NCBI RefSeq assembly: GCF_039538005.1
Contig: NZ_BAABBO010000011.1
Location: 124,001 to 188,000, forward strand
Length of the DNA: 64,000 nucleotides
Direction: 5' to 3'
DNA from: Allohahella marinimesophila
GTDB taxonomy: Bacteria > Pseudomonadota > Gammaproteobacteria > Pseudomonadales > Oleiphilaceae
The translations under genes and the position numbers were made by a program. Below, piece by piece: positions 17,554-26,372 of the stretch. The notes below the pieces were generated by a model that saw only the letters and a list, made by a program, of their open reading frames with translations, did not search any database and was not told where the DNA came from. Position 1 is the first letter of the stretch; each line of letters begins with the position of its first letter.

Positions 17554-18270
17554 CTAGAACGTTTTGCTCCACCCTAACCAAACCTTAGGGTCGCTGGAGC
17601 TCACCGAGCCCAGTGCAGTGTCTTCATCGATATCAGCATACTCCAGGTTGAAACTGAAGTCGCCAAATTCTCCAGCATTTTTCGTAATGTTAGCTGAGGC
17701 ATGTGCGTAACTCGCGTCTCCGACAGATGGAGCGCTGTCGTCGGTAAAGTCGTAGAAACCTGCGAGAACGCCCGTACTGTAGCCGTCCTGCAAAGGTATT
17801 TCGACACTTGCATAATAGTAGAGGTCGCCTTGGACGAACAACCCTTTCCCACTCACGTCGCTGTTTGTTGTATACGCGAAGCCTAGGGCCGCAACGCCAT
17901 AGCTCAGCTCCCCATATATCTCCCCGAAGTCAATGGAATCAGGCGCATCGGGATAGGCATAGTAGATATAGCCCACATCGTAGCCAAGGTCATTCATCGC
18001 TCCGGCGAATCCAGCATATAAGTCCAGCTCGTAACTCGTTTCATCGCCGAAATCCACGTTGGAGGCCCATGTACCAGCGTAAAAACCGGAGGCGTGTTCA
18101 AAGTCAATTCCACCTTGAACAGCTGGGGAACCGTCTGTTTGCGTTACACCGCGAAACAGATAATTGCTCACAGCGGCGATGTTGGTACTCACCTCTGCGC
18201 TCACGAGAGAAGATGTCAGCTGGAGCGTGACCATCAATCCAAAACTTGACGTCATTCGAGATTTTTTCAT
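17554..18270 (-). CDS. TorF family putative outer-membrane porin (TIGR02001 type)
   Basis: 238 residues with a signal peptide (MKKSRMTSSFGLMVTLQLTSSLVSA) before EVSTNIAAVSNYLFRGVTQTDGSPAVQGGIDFEHASGFYAGTWASNVDF. That block (NYLFRG..Q....P...G..D..H..G.Y.G.W.SN) is the signature of the TIGR02001/Gcw_chp family. It ends in VWLGWSKTF with the C-terminal Phe of beta-barrels. Substrate unknown; from memory, members of this family often sit near glnK-amtB in other proteobacteria. ATG 18270 has AAAGG upstream; an upstream frame to 18297 adds only a short leader. It appears to have a sigma-54 promoter (separate entry), and its 3' end touches the transposase relic. Confidence 0.85.
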   Translation of the reverse strand: MKKSRMTSSFGLMVTLQLTSSLVSAEVSTNIAAVSNYLFRGVTQTDGSPAVQGGIDFEHASGFYAGTWASNVDFGDETSYELDLYAGFAGAMNDLGYDVGYIYYAYPDAPDSIDFGEIYGELSYGVAALGFAYTTNSDVSGKGLFVQGDLYYYASVEIPLQDGYSTGVLAGFYDFTDDSAPSVGDASYAHASANITKNAGEFGDFSFNLEYADIDEDTALGSVSSSDPKVWLGWSKTF

Positions 18271-18312
18271 TGCTTGCACCTTTGTTAAAGAAATCACGAT
18301 CTCGAAGTATTA

Positions 18313-18328
18313 GGCAAAACACATGCCA
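18313..18328 (-). promoter_or_regulatory. Predicted sigma-54 promoter of the TorF-type porin
   Basis: The minus strand reads TGGCATGTGTTTTGCC: 5/6 for TGGCAC and 4/4 for TTGC with exact five-base spacing. The start site would be near 18302, leaving a 32-base leader that contains the ribosome site. The position directly before the gene and the NtrC-like dyads upstream support it. A 9/10 match alone could occur by chance a few times in a window this size. Confidence 0.55.
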
Positions 18329-18446
18329 CCTTTCTGAAAAACGCTGCAGACATTTGCAATGCATTGATTGCTGGGCAAGCGAAGCTGGTATCAGCTGTTC
18401 GTGCGTCGCTGGTAAAGCATAAAAGAACCTCTCGACTCTACGCAAT

Positions 18447-18501
18447 GCGTCAATCTGGTGCATTCGCCGGGGTCGGAGCGCGCTATGCACCAAAAACGCT
18501 C
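18447..18501. promoter_or_regulatory. Candidate NtrC-like dyads upstream of the TorF-type porin
   Basis: GCGTCAATCTGGTGC (18447-18461, 8/10 half-site bases) and GCACCAAAAACGCTC (18487-18501, one perfect half and one weak half) lie about 145-200 bases upstream of the predicted sigma-54 start. They are 40 bases apart centre to centre. The second site's first nine bases equal those of the best glnA site. They are weaker than the glnA sites but correctly placed. Confidence 0.4.
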
Positions 18502-18774
18502 TGAACAATTATCATGAGCTCCGTTGTTACGGGTGGATAGTAAAAGGAGTTTTCCCTCAATGATAAAGAGTGCCCCACCTGAACTGCCAACGCGAGTCAG
18601 TAAAAAATAAGCCAAGTGATTGCCTTCGTCGAATCCAATCTCGTAGAGATCGTCACCTATCTGTTTACCGTGAGCAAACAAACGTTTTTTACTGATTGGC
18701 CGTACGGAAATTCGAAAGGCCGAGGGACGAGAATAATGACTCGTGCTGTGATGTGAAAGTGGCGCGAGGAAGAA
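18502..18774. other. Intergenic stretch without a supported gene
   Basis: Between the dyads of the TorF-type porin and the czcA terminator. A minus-strand frame across 18391-18789 encodes a segment (KKRLFAHGKQIGDDLYEIGFDEGNH and GGALFIIEGKLLLL) that looks mildly protein-like. It begins inside the terminator hairpin, lacks a ribosome site and overlaps the proposed NtrC sites. I do not call it a gene; it may be a relic. Confidence 0.4.
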
Positions 18775-18806
18775 GGCCCGCCGTACCATTGCGGCGGTGG
18801 CGGGCC
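18775..18806 (-). terminator. Probable terminator of the czc operon
   Basis: GGCCCGCC (18775-18782) and GGCGGGCC (18799-18806) pair perfectly, with additional CCGCCG/CGG pairing inside. On the minus strand it begins seven bases after the czcA stop and is followed by TTCTTCCTC, a short pyrimidine tract rather than a clean T run. Confidence 0.6.
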
Positions 18807-18812
18807 ATATAG

Positions 18813-21800
18813 CTAGGCTTTACGGGCGTCTCTGAGCTTGCCTTTTGAGAACAGGGCGAAGAGCACGGGCAGTACAAAGAGTGTCAGGAACGTGGCTGTC
18901 ACCAGCCCGCCCACGATTACACTGGCCAGCGGCTTTTGTATCTCTGCACCAACACCGTTCGAGAGCATCATGGGTATAAGTCCCAGCGCGGAGGTGAGAG
19001 CGGTCATAAGCACAGGCCTCAATCTGGAGGTCGCACCATCGAACACGGCATCGGCTACCGCCAGGCCATCGCCTATCCGCTGATTGATGCTCTCCACCAT
19101 GACCACCCCATTCAGCACCGCTACCCCGAACAGGGTAATGAAGCCGACGGAGCTGGGAACTGACAGATACTGCCCGGAAATCCAGAGCGAAAACACACCA
19201 CCGATCACCGCCAGGGGTACGTTGACCAGGATCAGCATGGCCTGTCCCACAGACCCGAACGCAAAGTAGAGCAACAATGCTATGAGGCCAAGTGAGATAG
19301 GTATGACGAGTGCCAGTCGTTTCTGCGCTCTCTGCTGGTTTTCGAACTGGCCGCCGATTTCCACTGAATAGCCGGTGGGGAGATCAACCTGCTCAGCGAT
19401 GACCTGTCGAATGTCCGCTACAACGCTGCCCATATCCCGGCCTTGCACGTTCGCCTGTATCACAACCCGCCGCTGAACATCGTCGCGTCGGACCTGTGGC
19501 GGGCCTGAAGCTATCGTGACATCGGCCACATCGCCCAGGCGAACCCACGCACCGGAAGGCGCCTGCAGCCGCAGATCGGCAATCGCCTCACGATTTTCAC
19601 GGAAACGTTCGCCAAGACGTACATAGATATCATAGCGTTCGTTGCCGTTGATGATCTGGCCAGCGCTCGCCCCGCCGAGCCCCTCCCGTACCAGTTCCAT
19701 CACATCGCCTACAGCCAGACCATAACGCGAAAGCGCGCGGCGATCTGGTTTGACGACCAGCTGTGCTTCACCCGCAATCTGTTCCATGGCAACATCACGC
19801 GCACCAGGAATTTTCTTGACGACTGTCTCAATGGCCTGCCCCTGTTCGGCCAGAACATCCAGGTCCGGGCCGAACAGTTTGATAGCCAACTGCGCTTTCA
19901 CACCAGACAGCAGTTCATCCACACGCGTGGCAATCGGCTGGGAAAAATTGAACAGTAAGCCGGGATATTGTTCGAGTTTCTCCTCCATCAGGCTCTGCAG
20001 CTCATAGCGGCTGCTGGCACTCGTCCATTCAGGCACGGGCTTGAGACCGATATAGATTTCGATATTGTTCACTGGTTCAGGGTCTCCGCCGATTTCCGCT
20101 CGCCCGATTCGCGACAGAGCATAGGTCACTTCTGGAAACTCCATCAGCATCGCTTCCAGTTTGGGCGCTACTGTCAGTGCAGTGTCGAGACTGGAAGAGG
20201 GCGCCAAGGTAACCCGCAGATTGATCGTCCCCTCTTCAAGTTCAGGCACGAACTCCGTGCCGAGACGAGGAACGACGGCTGCGGCAGCTATCACCATCAG
20301 TCCCGCAACCAGAACCACAGTCTTTCGGTGTCCCATCGCCCAAAGCAGTCCCCTGCGATACAGGTAATCCAGCGGCTTCAGCACGAAGCTTTCTCGTTGA
20401 CGAATCCCCTTCCGGAACATATAGGTAGCCAAAGCCGGAACAATAATCAGCGCCACGAACACCGCAGAAAGCATGGCAAGCATGATGCTGATGGCCATCG
20501 GCTGGAATAGCTTGGCCTCGACACCTTCAAAACTGAAGAGCGGCATGAAGACGACCAGGATGATAGCTGTGGCAAAAAAGATCGGACGGGCAACCTCCCG
20601 GCCAGCCTCCTGCAGCCTCAGCGCAATGCCATGGTTGTCATGTGGGGCGTCAACAGGGTCTATATCGTCAGGCCCCACGCGTTTCAGTCTTTGTGAGTCG
20701 TGCTCGGCATCCGGGTGGGTCAGGTGTTTGAACATGTTTTCAACCATCACCACTGAACCGTCGACCAGCATGCCTATGGCTACTGCGATACCCCCGAGCG
20801 ACATTAGGTTGGCAGAGAGCCCGAACCACGCCATGACCATCAATGCGATACCAATCGATATCGGGATGGAGATCAGAACCAGGAAAGTGGCACGCAGGTT
20901 CATCAGGAACAATGCAAGGATGACGACGATGAACACGAAAGCGAGCAGAAGGGCGTTGACGACGGTCTCTACGGCCTGCGTGATCAGATCGGCCTGATCA
21001 TAGAATGCCTCAAAATGAACGCCTTCGGGCAAGGCCTGATTAATCCGGTCGACACGGGCGTTGACGGCGTCAATGGTGGTTTTAGTATTTGCGCCCATAC
21101 GCTTCAGGACGATACCGGCGACCACTTCGCCCAACTGGACGACTTCCCCATCGGCATTCTTTCGGGTCATGGTCACTGCACCCTGGCGAATTTCACTCCC
21201 CAGTTCGACCTGAGCCACATCGGAGACGGTAACGGTTGTCCCATCCACCGTTTTCAGTGGGACCTGACGGATCTGTTCCATCCCTGCTTCGCCGTGGTCC
21301 ATCCAGCCGGTACCACGTATGACCAGCTGCTCCTGACCACGATTCATGTACCACCCACCGACGTTCGTGTTGTTCTGTTCGAGGGCCTCCATCACGTCGT
21401 CCTGTGTCAGGTCGTAGGCCAGCAGTCGTGACGGGTTCAGGTTGACCTGATACTGGCGAACATCGCCGCCAAAGGAGAGCACGTCAGTGACGCCTTCAGC
21501 CGGAATCAGCAAGAGTTTGACCACCCAGTCGTGCAGGCTGCGTAGCGCCATCGCATCGAAGCCCGAGTCGGGATCGGCGACCAGCAGATATTGATAGACC
21601 TGTCCAAGGCCTGAGGTATTCGGGCCCATCTCCGGTGTACCAACACCATCGGGAATCAGCTCCCTGGCAGCCTGAAGCCGCTCGAAAACAAGCTGACGCG
21701 CAAAATAGATATCGGTGCCTTCCTTGAAGACGACGGTGACGCCTGACAAGCCGGTCTTTGATATCGAGCGGACTTCTTCTACGTCAGGCAAGGCATACAT

Positions 21801-22016
21801 CACAGCCTCGATCGGGTAGGTGATGAGCTGCTCGACCTCTTCTGCGGCTAGCCCAGGTGCTTCAGTATTGACCGACACCTGAACGTTGGTGACATCAGGA
21901 AAGGCGTCGAGATTGAGTTTCGGAATGATAAAAACGGCAGCTGTCATCAGCGCCACGAGTGCAATCACCACCAGCAAGCGATTGGTGACTGCCCAATCGA
22001 TGATTCGATTAAACAT
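18813..22016 (-). CDS. czcA: Heavy-metal efflux RND transporter, CzcA family
   Basis: The inner-membrane proton-driven pump of a CzcCBA-type tripartite system that moves divalent cations (Co, Zn, Cd or Ni class) out of the cell. 1067 residues with the RND layout: TM1 near the N-terminus, a periplasmic domain, TM2-6, a second periplasmic domain and TM8-12. FPDVTNVQVSVNTEAPG and VEEVRSISKTGLSGVTVVF match the metal subfamily. The TM4 motif reads AIGMLVDGSVVMVEN, keeping the Asp and Glu for proton coupling. A His/Asp-rich loop follows (HLTHPDAEHDS to APHDNHG). It is last in the operon czcI-C-B-A, 14 bases after czcB. I cannot read the exact metal preference. Confidence 0.93.
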   Translation of the reverse strand: MFNRIIDWAVTNRLLVVIALVALMTAAVFIIPKLNLDAFPDVTNVQVSVNTEAPGLAAEEVEQLITYPIEAVMYALPDVEEVRSISKTGLSGVTVVFKEGTDIYFARQLVFERLQAARELIPDGVGTPEMGPNTSGLGQVYQYLLVADPDSGFDAMALRSLHDWVVKLLLIPAEGVTDVLSFGGDVRQYQVNLNPSRLLAYDLTQDDVMEALEQNNTNVGGWYMNRGQEQLVIRGTGWMDHGEAGMEQIRQVPLKTVDGTTVTVSDVAQVELGSEIRQGAVTMTRKNADGEVVQLGEVVAGIVLKRMGANTKTTIDAVNARVDRINQALPEGVHFEAFYDQADLITQAVETVVNALLLAFVFIVVILALFLMNLRATFLVLISIPISIGIALMVMAWFGLSANLMSLGGIAVAIGMLVDGSVVMVENMFKHLTHPDAEHDSQRLKRVGPDDIDPVDAPHDNHGIALRLQEAGREVARPIFFATAIILVVFMPLFSFEGVEAKLFQPMAISIMLAMLSAVFVALIIVPALATYMFRKGIRQRESFVLKPLDYLYRRGLLWAMGHRKTVVLVAGLMVIAAAAVVPRLGTEFVPELEEGTINLRVTLAPSSSLDTALTVAPKLEAMLMEFPEVTYALSRIGRAEIGGDPEPVNNIEIYIGLKPVPEWTSASSRYELQSLMEEKLEQYPGLLFNFSQPIATRVDELLSGVKAQLAIKLFGPDLDVLAEQGQAIETVVKKIPGARDVAMEQIAGEAQLVVKPDRRALSRYGLAVGDVMELVREGLGGASAGQIINGNERYDIYVRLGERFRENREAIADLRLQAPSGAWVRLGDVADVTIASGPPQVRRDDVQRRVVIQANVQGRDMGSVVADIRQVIAEQVDLPTGYSVEIGGQFENQQRAQKRLALVIPISLGLIALLLYFAFGSVGQAMLILVNVPLAVIGGVFSLWISGQYLSVPSSVGFITLFGVAVLNGVVMVESINQRIGDGLAVADAVFDGATSRLRPVLMTALTSALGLIPMMLSNGVGAEIQKPLASVIVGGLVTATFLTLFVLPVLFALFSKGKLRDARKA

Positions 22017-22030
22017 GAACTTTCCTTTGC

Positions 22031-23389
22031 TTAGTGATTGTGAGGATCAAAGCCGCCTTTGGCGATTTGGGAAGCGACGAAAAAAGCGCCTTCAGTGACG
22101 ACACGAGCGCCGGGTGCGGCCCCGGATATTTCGCGCAATAGCCCAAGGGATCGTCCCAATTCAACTTCCACTGGCTTGAACTCGCCAGGATGATCTTCGA
22201 CGAACACGGTCCAGTCGCCATCGGCACCTCGCATCAGTGCGCCTTCCGGAACGGCCAATACTGGCTTTTCAGTACTGAACTGAAAGAACACTTCGGCAAA
22301 TTGGCCGGGGTGTAGCCGGTGAGACTGGTTATCGACCAGCAGCCGGACCGTTCGCGTGCGTGTGACCGGATCTATGGTATGTGCCTCCTGCGACACGACC
22401 GCCGGTACGCGAAGGTTGGGCGTCACGACCTCCGCCTTCGTCCCTTCGGGCAGGGCCAGCGAGCGATCGGCCGGCAGGTGAGCCTCTACCCACAACTCCT
22501 TTTCGTCCGCCAGGGTAATCATCGGGGCACCTGCCTCGATGCGCTGCCCCTGCTCGAAATCGTCCGCGAGTACAGAGCCATCGATTTCAGCTCGCAGGGT
22601 ATATTCGCCAAGGGCCTTGGTCTTTTGTGTCTGCAGCGCCTTGAGGTCCTCCGAAGTGAGGCCGTAAGCCAGCAAGGTCGCCTCTGCGGCTTCCAGGTCA
22701 GCCTTGGCGCTGATATACCGTTGTTCTCCCACGGTTCCGCGACCAAGCTTCTGTACCCGCTGCCATTCTGGCCAGGCTCTGCGGTAGTCGGCCTGTGCCT
22801 GGGCGACGCTTTCGCTGAAAAGCGTGACCAGCGGCTGACCTTGTTTGACGTGGCTACCCAGCGCCACGTGGCGACGCAACACCACCGAAGGGACCCGAGG
22901 CGATACTCGGAAGCTGGTGTAGCCGTTGGACATGATTTCGCCCGGCGCATAGAGCGAATAGTCCACAGACTGAGGGGCGAGCGCTTTCACCTGAATATCC
23001 GCCAGCGTCATCTGACCACCGGTCAATGTTGCGGCAGCGCCTTCATCATGACCGCCTTCGTCGTGGCCGCCCTCCTCATGGCCGCCCTCATCGTGCCCAC
23101 CTTCCTCCTCATGGCCTTTGCCGCCATGGTCATCACCTTCATCTTCGGCATGATCTTCGTCATGGTTTTCATCACTGTGTTCGTCATGACCATGTTCCTC
23201 GGCAGTTTCATGTTTATCGTGCGCCCCGTGTTCATCATGATCTTCTTCTTCATGGCTATCGTGTGGCGGCTCGGCAGTCAGAGCGGCGTCCGGTGAAGTT
23301 TCTTCATGAGCATGGCCCGGAGAAGTTGTCTCGGCCTGTCCAGCCGTTGCCAGCGTACCAAGTAGAAAAATAAGCAATGTCTTGTTCAT
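22031..23389 (-). CDS. czcB: Efflux periplasmic adaptor CzcB with a long His/Asp/Glu-rich N-terminus
   Basis: The membrane fusion protein linking CzcA to CzcC. A signal peptide (MNKTLLIFLLGTLATAGQA) is followed by ~100 residues made almost only of His, Asp, Glu and Gly, including repeats of the type GGHDE/GGHEE. The normal adaptor fold follows: VKALAPQSVDYSLYAPGEI, a lipoyl half RVSPRVPSVVLRRHVALGSHVKQGQPL, a helical hairpin, the second lipoyl half TLRAEIDGSVL, and beta-barrel and membrane-proximal parts. His-rich N-termini occur in CzcB proteins and are thought to bind metal; this one is long. It lies between czcC and czcA with 14-15-base gaps. Confidence 0.92.
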   Translation of the reverse strand: MNKTLLIFLLGTLATAGQAETTSPGHAHEETSPDAALTAEPPHDSHEEEDHDEHGAHDKHETAEEHGHDEHSDENHDEDHAEDEGDDHGGKGHEEEGGHDEGGHEEGGHDEGGHDEGAAATLTGGQMTLADIQVKALAPQSVDYSLYAPGEIMSNGYTSFRVSPRVPSVVLRRHVALGSHVKQGQPLVTLFSESVAQAQADYRRAWPEWQRVQKLGRGTVGEQRYISAKADLEAAEATLLAYGLTSEDLKALQTQKTKALGEYTLRAEIDGSVLADDFEQGQRIEAGAPMITLADEKELWVEAHLPADRSLALPEGTKAEVVTPNLRVPAVVSQEAHTIDPVTRTRTVRLLVDNQSHRLHPGQFAEVFFQFSTEKPVLAVPEGALMRGADGDWTVFVEDHPGEFKPVEVELGRSLGLLREISGAAPGARVVTEGAFFVASQIAKGGFDPHNH

Positions 23390-23404
23390 GTGAGGTGTCC
23401 CGTA

Positions 23405-24637
23405 TCAGTTCGTTTGAGCAGAGGGTGGCACTGTCGCGGCGATCAGTTGACCCGATGTAAGTAGCACTTGTGTAAGCGCCAACTGCGTCTGTTTTTCGAG
23501 TGCTATACCAGCCAAAAGACTCTCGGCCCGCTGGTTGAGGGTCTGAAGATAATCTGCTGTGGAAAGATCCCCGCTACGCCATTGGCGCTCCAGCATCTCG
23601 GGACCGTTCTCTACATGACTCTGCGCCACTGTTTGCCAGCGGCCATACTGTTGTTGAAAACGCTGCCAGGCGGCCAGAGCCGCCTCGAATTCGAATCGTT
23701 GCTTGCGCAAAGCAGAACGATATCGCGCTTCGGCTTCCAAAGCTGCACGGCTCGCAGCGCGAGTTTCGGCACTGAAGTCGTTACGCACGTTGAGTGGAAT
23801 GGCGAATGTGAGCGCCACGACATTCTCACCATCGTCGCGACCTGCATTGATGCCTACAGTGGGTTCTGCCCTGGCCGCGCGTCGTGTCACCTCGGCCTCC
23901 TCCTTCAGCGCCTGCCAGTTTGCGCGCGCAGTCGCGACTGCTGGATGCGTCAGCAGCTCCTCTTCGGACAGCGAACTTGGCAGAGTCGGCCACTCGTCCT
24001 TCGAAATACCGCCGAGTGCGGGCGACCACTCCGGAAGAAGTTCACGCAAGCGAGACTCAGCTGTCAGCGACGCGACTTCCAGTTCGGCAAGTTCGGCGAG
24101 CTGTTGGGACAGAAAAAGAAATGTAAGCTCCGCATCGATGGTGCTGATATCACCAGCGCTTTGCCGTTTGCGCGCCAACTCGAGCAGTGTCTGGAAGTGG
24201 TCTTTCTGTGCTGTCGCGATCGTGGCCGCACGATTTGCGGCATCCCACTCGATGAGGGCTTCCAATACTTCGGCAGTCCTGTCCATGGCCAGCTGGTGGT
24301 ACTGTGCCTCAGCTGCCTGGCGGATGGATACGGCTTGATCCTTCCTCGCACCTTTTCTGTCCCACCAGTCGAGAGTCTGCTGAACACCGACGCGGAAGTT
24401 ATTTTCTTCACCGCCACGTTCCACTTCAGAATACAGCTCAGGGTTGTGGAGTGGCTGGTCTGTTGCGTCGGCCGTGGCCCAGGAGCCCAGCAATTGCTCG
24501 CGAGCGGCAGAAATATCCGGATGCTGCTCTAGCTGTGGCGCCAGCCAGCCGGGCCAGTTATCCGCTCTGGCTTGCACGGCAAACGTGGAATAGGAAAGAA
24601 GTGCACAAATGGCATAAGAAACTTGCAGTTTCTTCAT
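23405..24637 (-). CDS. czcC: Outer-membrane efflux channel, CzcC/TolC family
   Basis: About 410 residues. A signal peptide MKKLQVSYAICALLSYSTFAVQARA precedes two OEP repeats of long amphipathic helices (rich in Ala, Glu, Leu and Arg) and beta segments such as NPELYSEVERGG and PTVGINAGRDDGENVVALTFAIPL. This is the pattern of CzcC/CusC outer-membrane factors. No lipobox Cys follows the signal. ATG 24637 was chosen over the frame beginning at 24664. It stands after the CzcI-like gene and 15 bases before czcB. Confidence 0.9.
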   Translation of the reverse strand: MKKLQVSYAICALLSYSTFAVQARADNWPGWLAPQLEQHPDISAAREQLLGSWATADATDQPLHNPELYSEVERGGEENNFRVGVQQTLDWWDRKGARKDQAVSIRQAAEAQYHQLAMDRTAEVLEALIEWDAANRAATIATAQKDHFQTLLELARKRQSAGDISTIDAELTFLFLSQQLAELAELEVASLTAESRLRELLPEWSPALGGISKDEWPTLPSSLSEEELLTHPAVATARANWQALKEEAEVTRRAARAEPTVGINAGRDDGENVVALTFAIPLNVRNDFSAETRAASRAALEAEARYRSALRKQRFEFEAALAAWQRFQQQYGRWQTVAQSHVENGPEMLERQWRSGDLSTADYLQTLNQRAESLLAGIALEKQTQLALTQVLLTSGQLIAATVPPSAQTN

Positions 24638-24729
24638 GAAAAGCCCTCGCAATGAGTAAATCAATGTACATCAGACGCAGCGCGGCATTGCCACGCTGTG
24701 TCAATAAGCAGATCGTGCCTGTACGTTGA

Positions 24730-25092
24730 CTAGACTATCGGAGGTGGGTTATCTGAAAAAATGATGTGAGACCGGTAGCTGACGTGGTAGTCAAATAGTC
24801 CAGCGTGCAGCGCGGTGAGAAAGGATGGATGTTGATCGTCATCGAGAAACATTGGCGAGGAGCCATGACAATGGCAACAATGATGGCAATCCAGTTGGGC
24901 GGTAGCAGAATTGGTGGTCTTGTCAGTGAAGTCGCCTGACTGAGTCTGCTTGCTTGCCTCGTGCTCGTGCTCGAATGACAGATGCGCCTCACCTGATTGA
25001 TGGCTGTTATGCACGTCCGCTATGGCGAGTACCGATTGCAAGGCAATGAGCGCGGCCAGAAAGACGGTCAGGAGGCGGTGAGTCGCAGAAAT
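24730..25092 (-). CDS. CzcI-like small His/Cys-rich exported protein, apparently with an ATT start
   Basis: Position and features match CzcI, the small exported protein upstream of czcC. A signal-like stretch HRLLTVFLAALIALQSVLAIA is followed by His-rich SGEAHLSFEHEHEAS and the metal-site-like CHHCCHCHG. No ATG, GTG or TTG lies upstream of the signal core before an in-frame TAG. ATT at 25090-25092 has AGGA eight bases upstream and gives 120 residues, the usual CzcI size. A TTG at 25041 would cut the signal peptide in half. Either ATT is used, as known for infC, or a frameshift has removed the start. It is read with the czcCBA operon and probably binds periplasmic metal (inference). Confidence 0.62.
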   Translation of the reverse strand: MSATHRLLTVFLAALIALQSVLAIADVHNSHQSGEAHLSFEHEHEASKQTQSGDFTDKTTNSATAQLDCHHCCHCHGSSPMFLDDDQHPSFLTALHAGLFDYHVSYRSHIIFSDNPPPIV

Positions 25093-25414
25093 GATATTGA
25101 TCCTGTAAAGCCAAAATGATTGACGTGGGTAACCCTACCAGATTCGTCCTTGGAGACCAACGCAATAATGCTATTGTTTATGAACAAGCGGCAAGGTGTC
25201 GCGCGTACCCATTTATCGGTCGAGAAAAATGCCGCGCAGTGTCTGGTGCAACCACACTTCGAAAGCGGGCTTAGCTATCAATTCATTTGACCCAGCGGTC
25301 TGATGCCTGCGGCTCTGCGTAGCCTCTTCGGCGACTGACGAGGTATTCACCAACATCAGCCCCGCAAGTTCATCCCGATACATGGAACGGGGCAGCAAAG
25401 AAAGGAACAGAAAT

Positions 25415-26320
25415 ATGGGCGGACATCACGATCACAGTTCCGGCAATTTGAAGACGGCATTCTTTCTGAACCTGAGCTTTACGATCATTGAAATCATTGG
25501 AGGCTTGTGGACGAATAGCATCGCAATCCTCAGCGATGCCGTACACGATCTAGGTGATTCCATGTCCCTGGGTCTTGCCTGGTATTTCGATCGCCTCTCG
25601 CACAAGGGGCCTAATCCGCAAAACACCTATGGGTATCGCCGCTACGCGCTGCTCGGTGGGCTCATCACCTCGATCGTACTCATCCTGGGTCTCGCCTTCA
25701 TTCTCTGGCATGCTGTGGGCCGGCTCCTGTCACCAGAGGCTGTCAATGCCCCTGGTATGATGGCTTTGGCGGTGGTCGGGATAGTCTTCAATGGCGTTGC
25801 TGTGCTTCGGGTGCGGAAGGGTTCGTCTCTGACCGAAAGGGTCGTGAGCTGGCATCTGCTTGAAGACACGCTCGGTTGGGCGGCGGTCTTGATCGGCGCT
25901 GGCGTCATGACCATCTGGGATGTGCCGATCATCGATCCCATACTCTCGATCGGAATCTCTCTGTTCATCCTCTGGAACGTCATTCGAAACCTGCGCCAGT
26001 TTTTCCATGTGTTCCTGCAGATCAGTCCAGAGGGTTTCGATATGGAATCCTTTGAGCGTGACATAAGCTCACTGCCAGGCGTCAACTCCGTACACCACTG
26101 CCATAGCTGGTCTCTGGATGGCGAACATCACGTCCTGAGCGCGCATCTGGTGATGAATCAATCGGTAAGCCGGGAAGAAGTGGTAACGGTCAAGGAAAAA
26201 GTGCGTGAAATGCTGGACACTGAAAAGTTCGTACACCTCACCCTCGATGTTGAGCTCGAAGGCGAGGCTTGTGTCACAGGCGATGGCCCGCACGGCATCC
26301 CTCCCGAATTGCCCGGTTAA
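25415..26320 (+). CDS. czcD: Cation diffusion facilitator exporter, CzcD-like
   Basis: A proton-coupled Zn/Cd/Co exporter of the inner membrane. 301 residues with six transmembrane helices. TM2 has SDAVHDLGDS, the H/D-x-x-x-D metal site, and TM5 has the VPIIDPILSIGISLFILWN site. The C-terminal cytoplasmic domain follows (LPGVNSVHHCHSWSLDGEHHVLSAHLVM). The N-terminus MGGHHDHSSG carries a His cluster. ATG 25415 follows AAAGGAAC; the longer frame to 25382 lacks sense. Divergent from the czcI-C-B-A operon across a ~320-base region; together they would give cytoplasmic and periplasmic metal export. No metal regulator (CzcRS, CadR, ZntR) is present in the window. Confidence 0.93.
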   Translation: MGGHHDHSSGNLKTAFFLNLSFTIIEIIGGLWTNSIAILSDAVHDLGDSMSLGLAWYFDRLSHKGPNPQNTYGYRRYALLGGLITSIVLILGLAFILWHAVGRLLSPEAVNAPGMMALAVVGIVFNGVAVLRVRKGSSLTERVVSWHLLEDTLGWAAVLIGAGVMTIWDVPIIDPILSIGISLFILWNVIRNLRQFFHVFLQISPEGFDMESFERDISSLPGVNSVHHCHSWSLDGEHHVLSAHLVMNQSVSREEVVTVKEKVREMLDTEKFVHLTLDVELEGEACVTGDGPHGIPPELPG

Positions 26321-26372
26321 GGATCAATTGAAAGCCCGGCAAACTGATTGTAGATGCCGGCGCTGAGCGCTT

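Noticed and set aside
18391..18789. Minus-strand frame of 132 codons before the TorF-type porin
   Set aside because: It starts inside the czc terminator, lacks a ribosome site and runs across the proposed NtrC sites; kept only as a possible relic.
23030..23150. Short repeated units resembling a CRISPR or minisatellite
   Set aside because: The repeats are in-frame codons for GGHDE/GGHEE in czcB, with no constant spacer length and no cas genes.
22319..23296. 325-codon plus-strand frame rich in Phe, Met and Ile near its end
   Set aside because: It looks membrane-like only because it is the complement of the His/Asp/Glu-rich czcB codons.
23468..24532. 354-codon plus-strand frame
   Set aside because: Antisense to czcC, whose signal peptide, OEP helices and operon position are clear.
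26330..26372. GC-rich imperfect repeat (CCGGC ... GCCGG) after czcD
   Set aside because: Weak stem, long loop, no T run; not called as a terminator.
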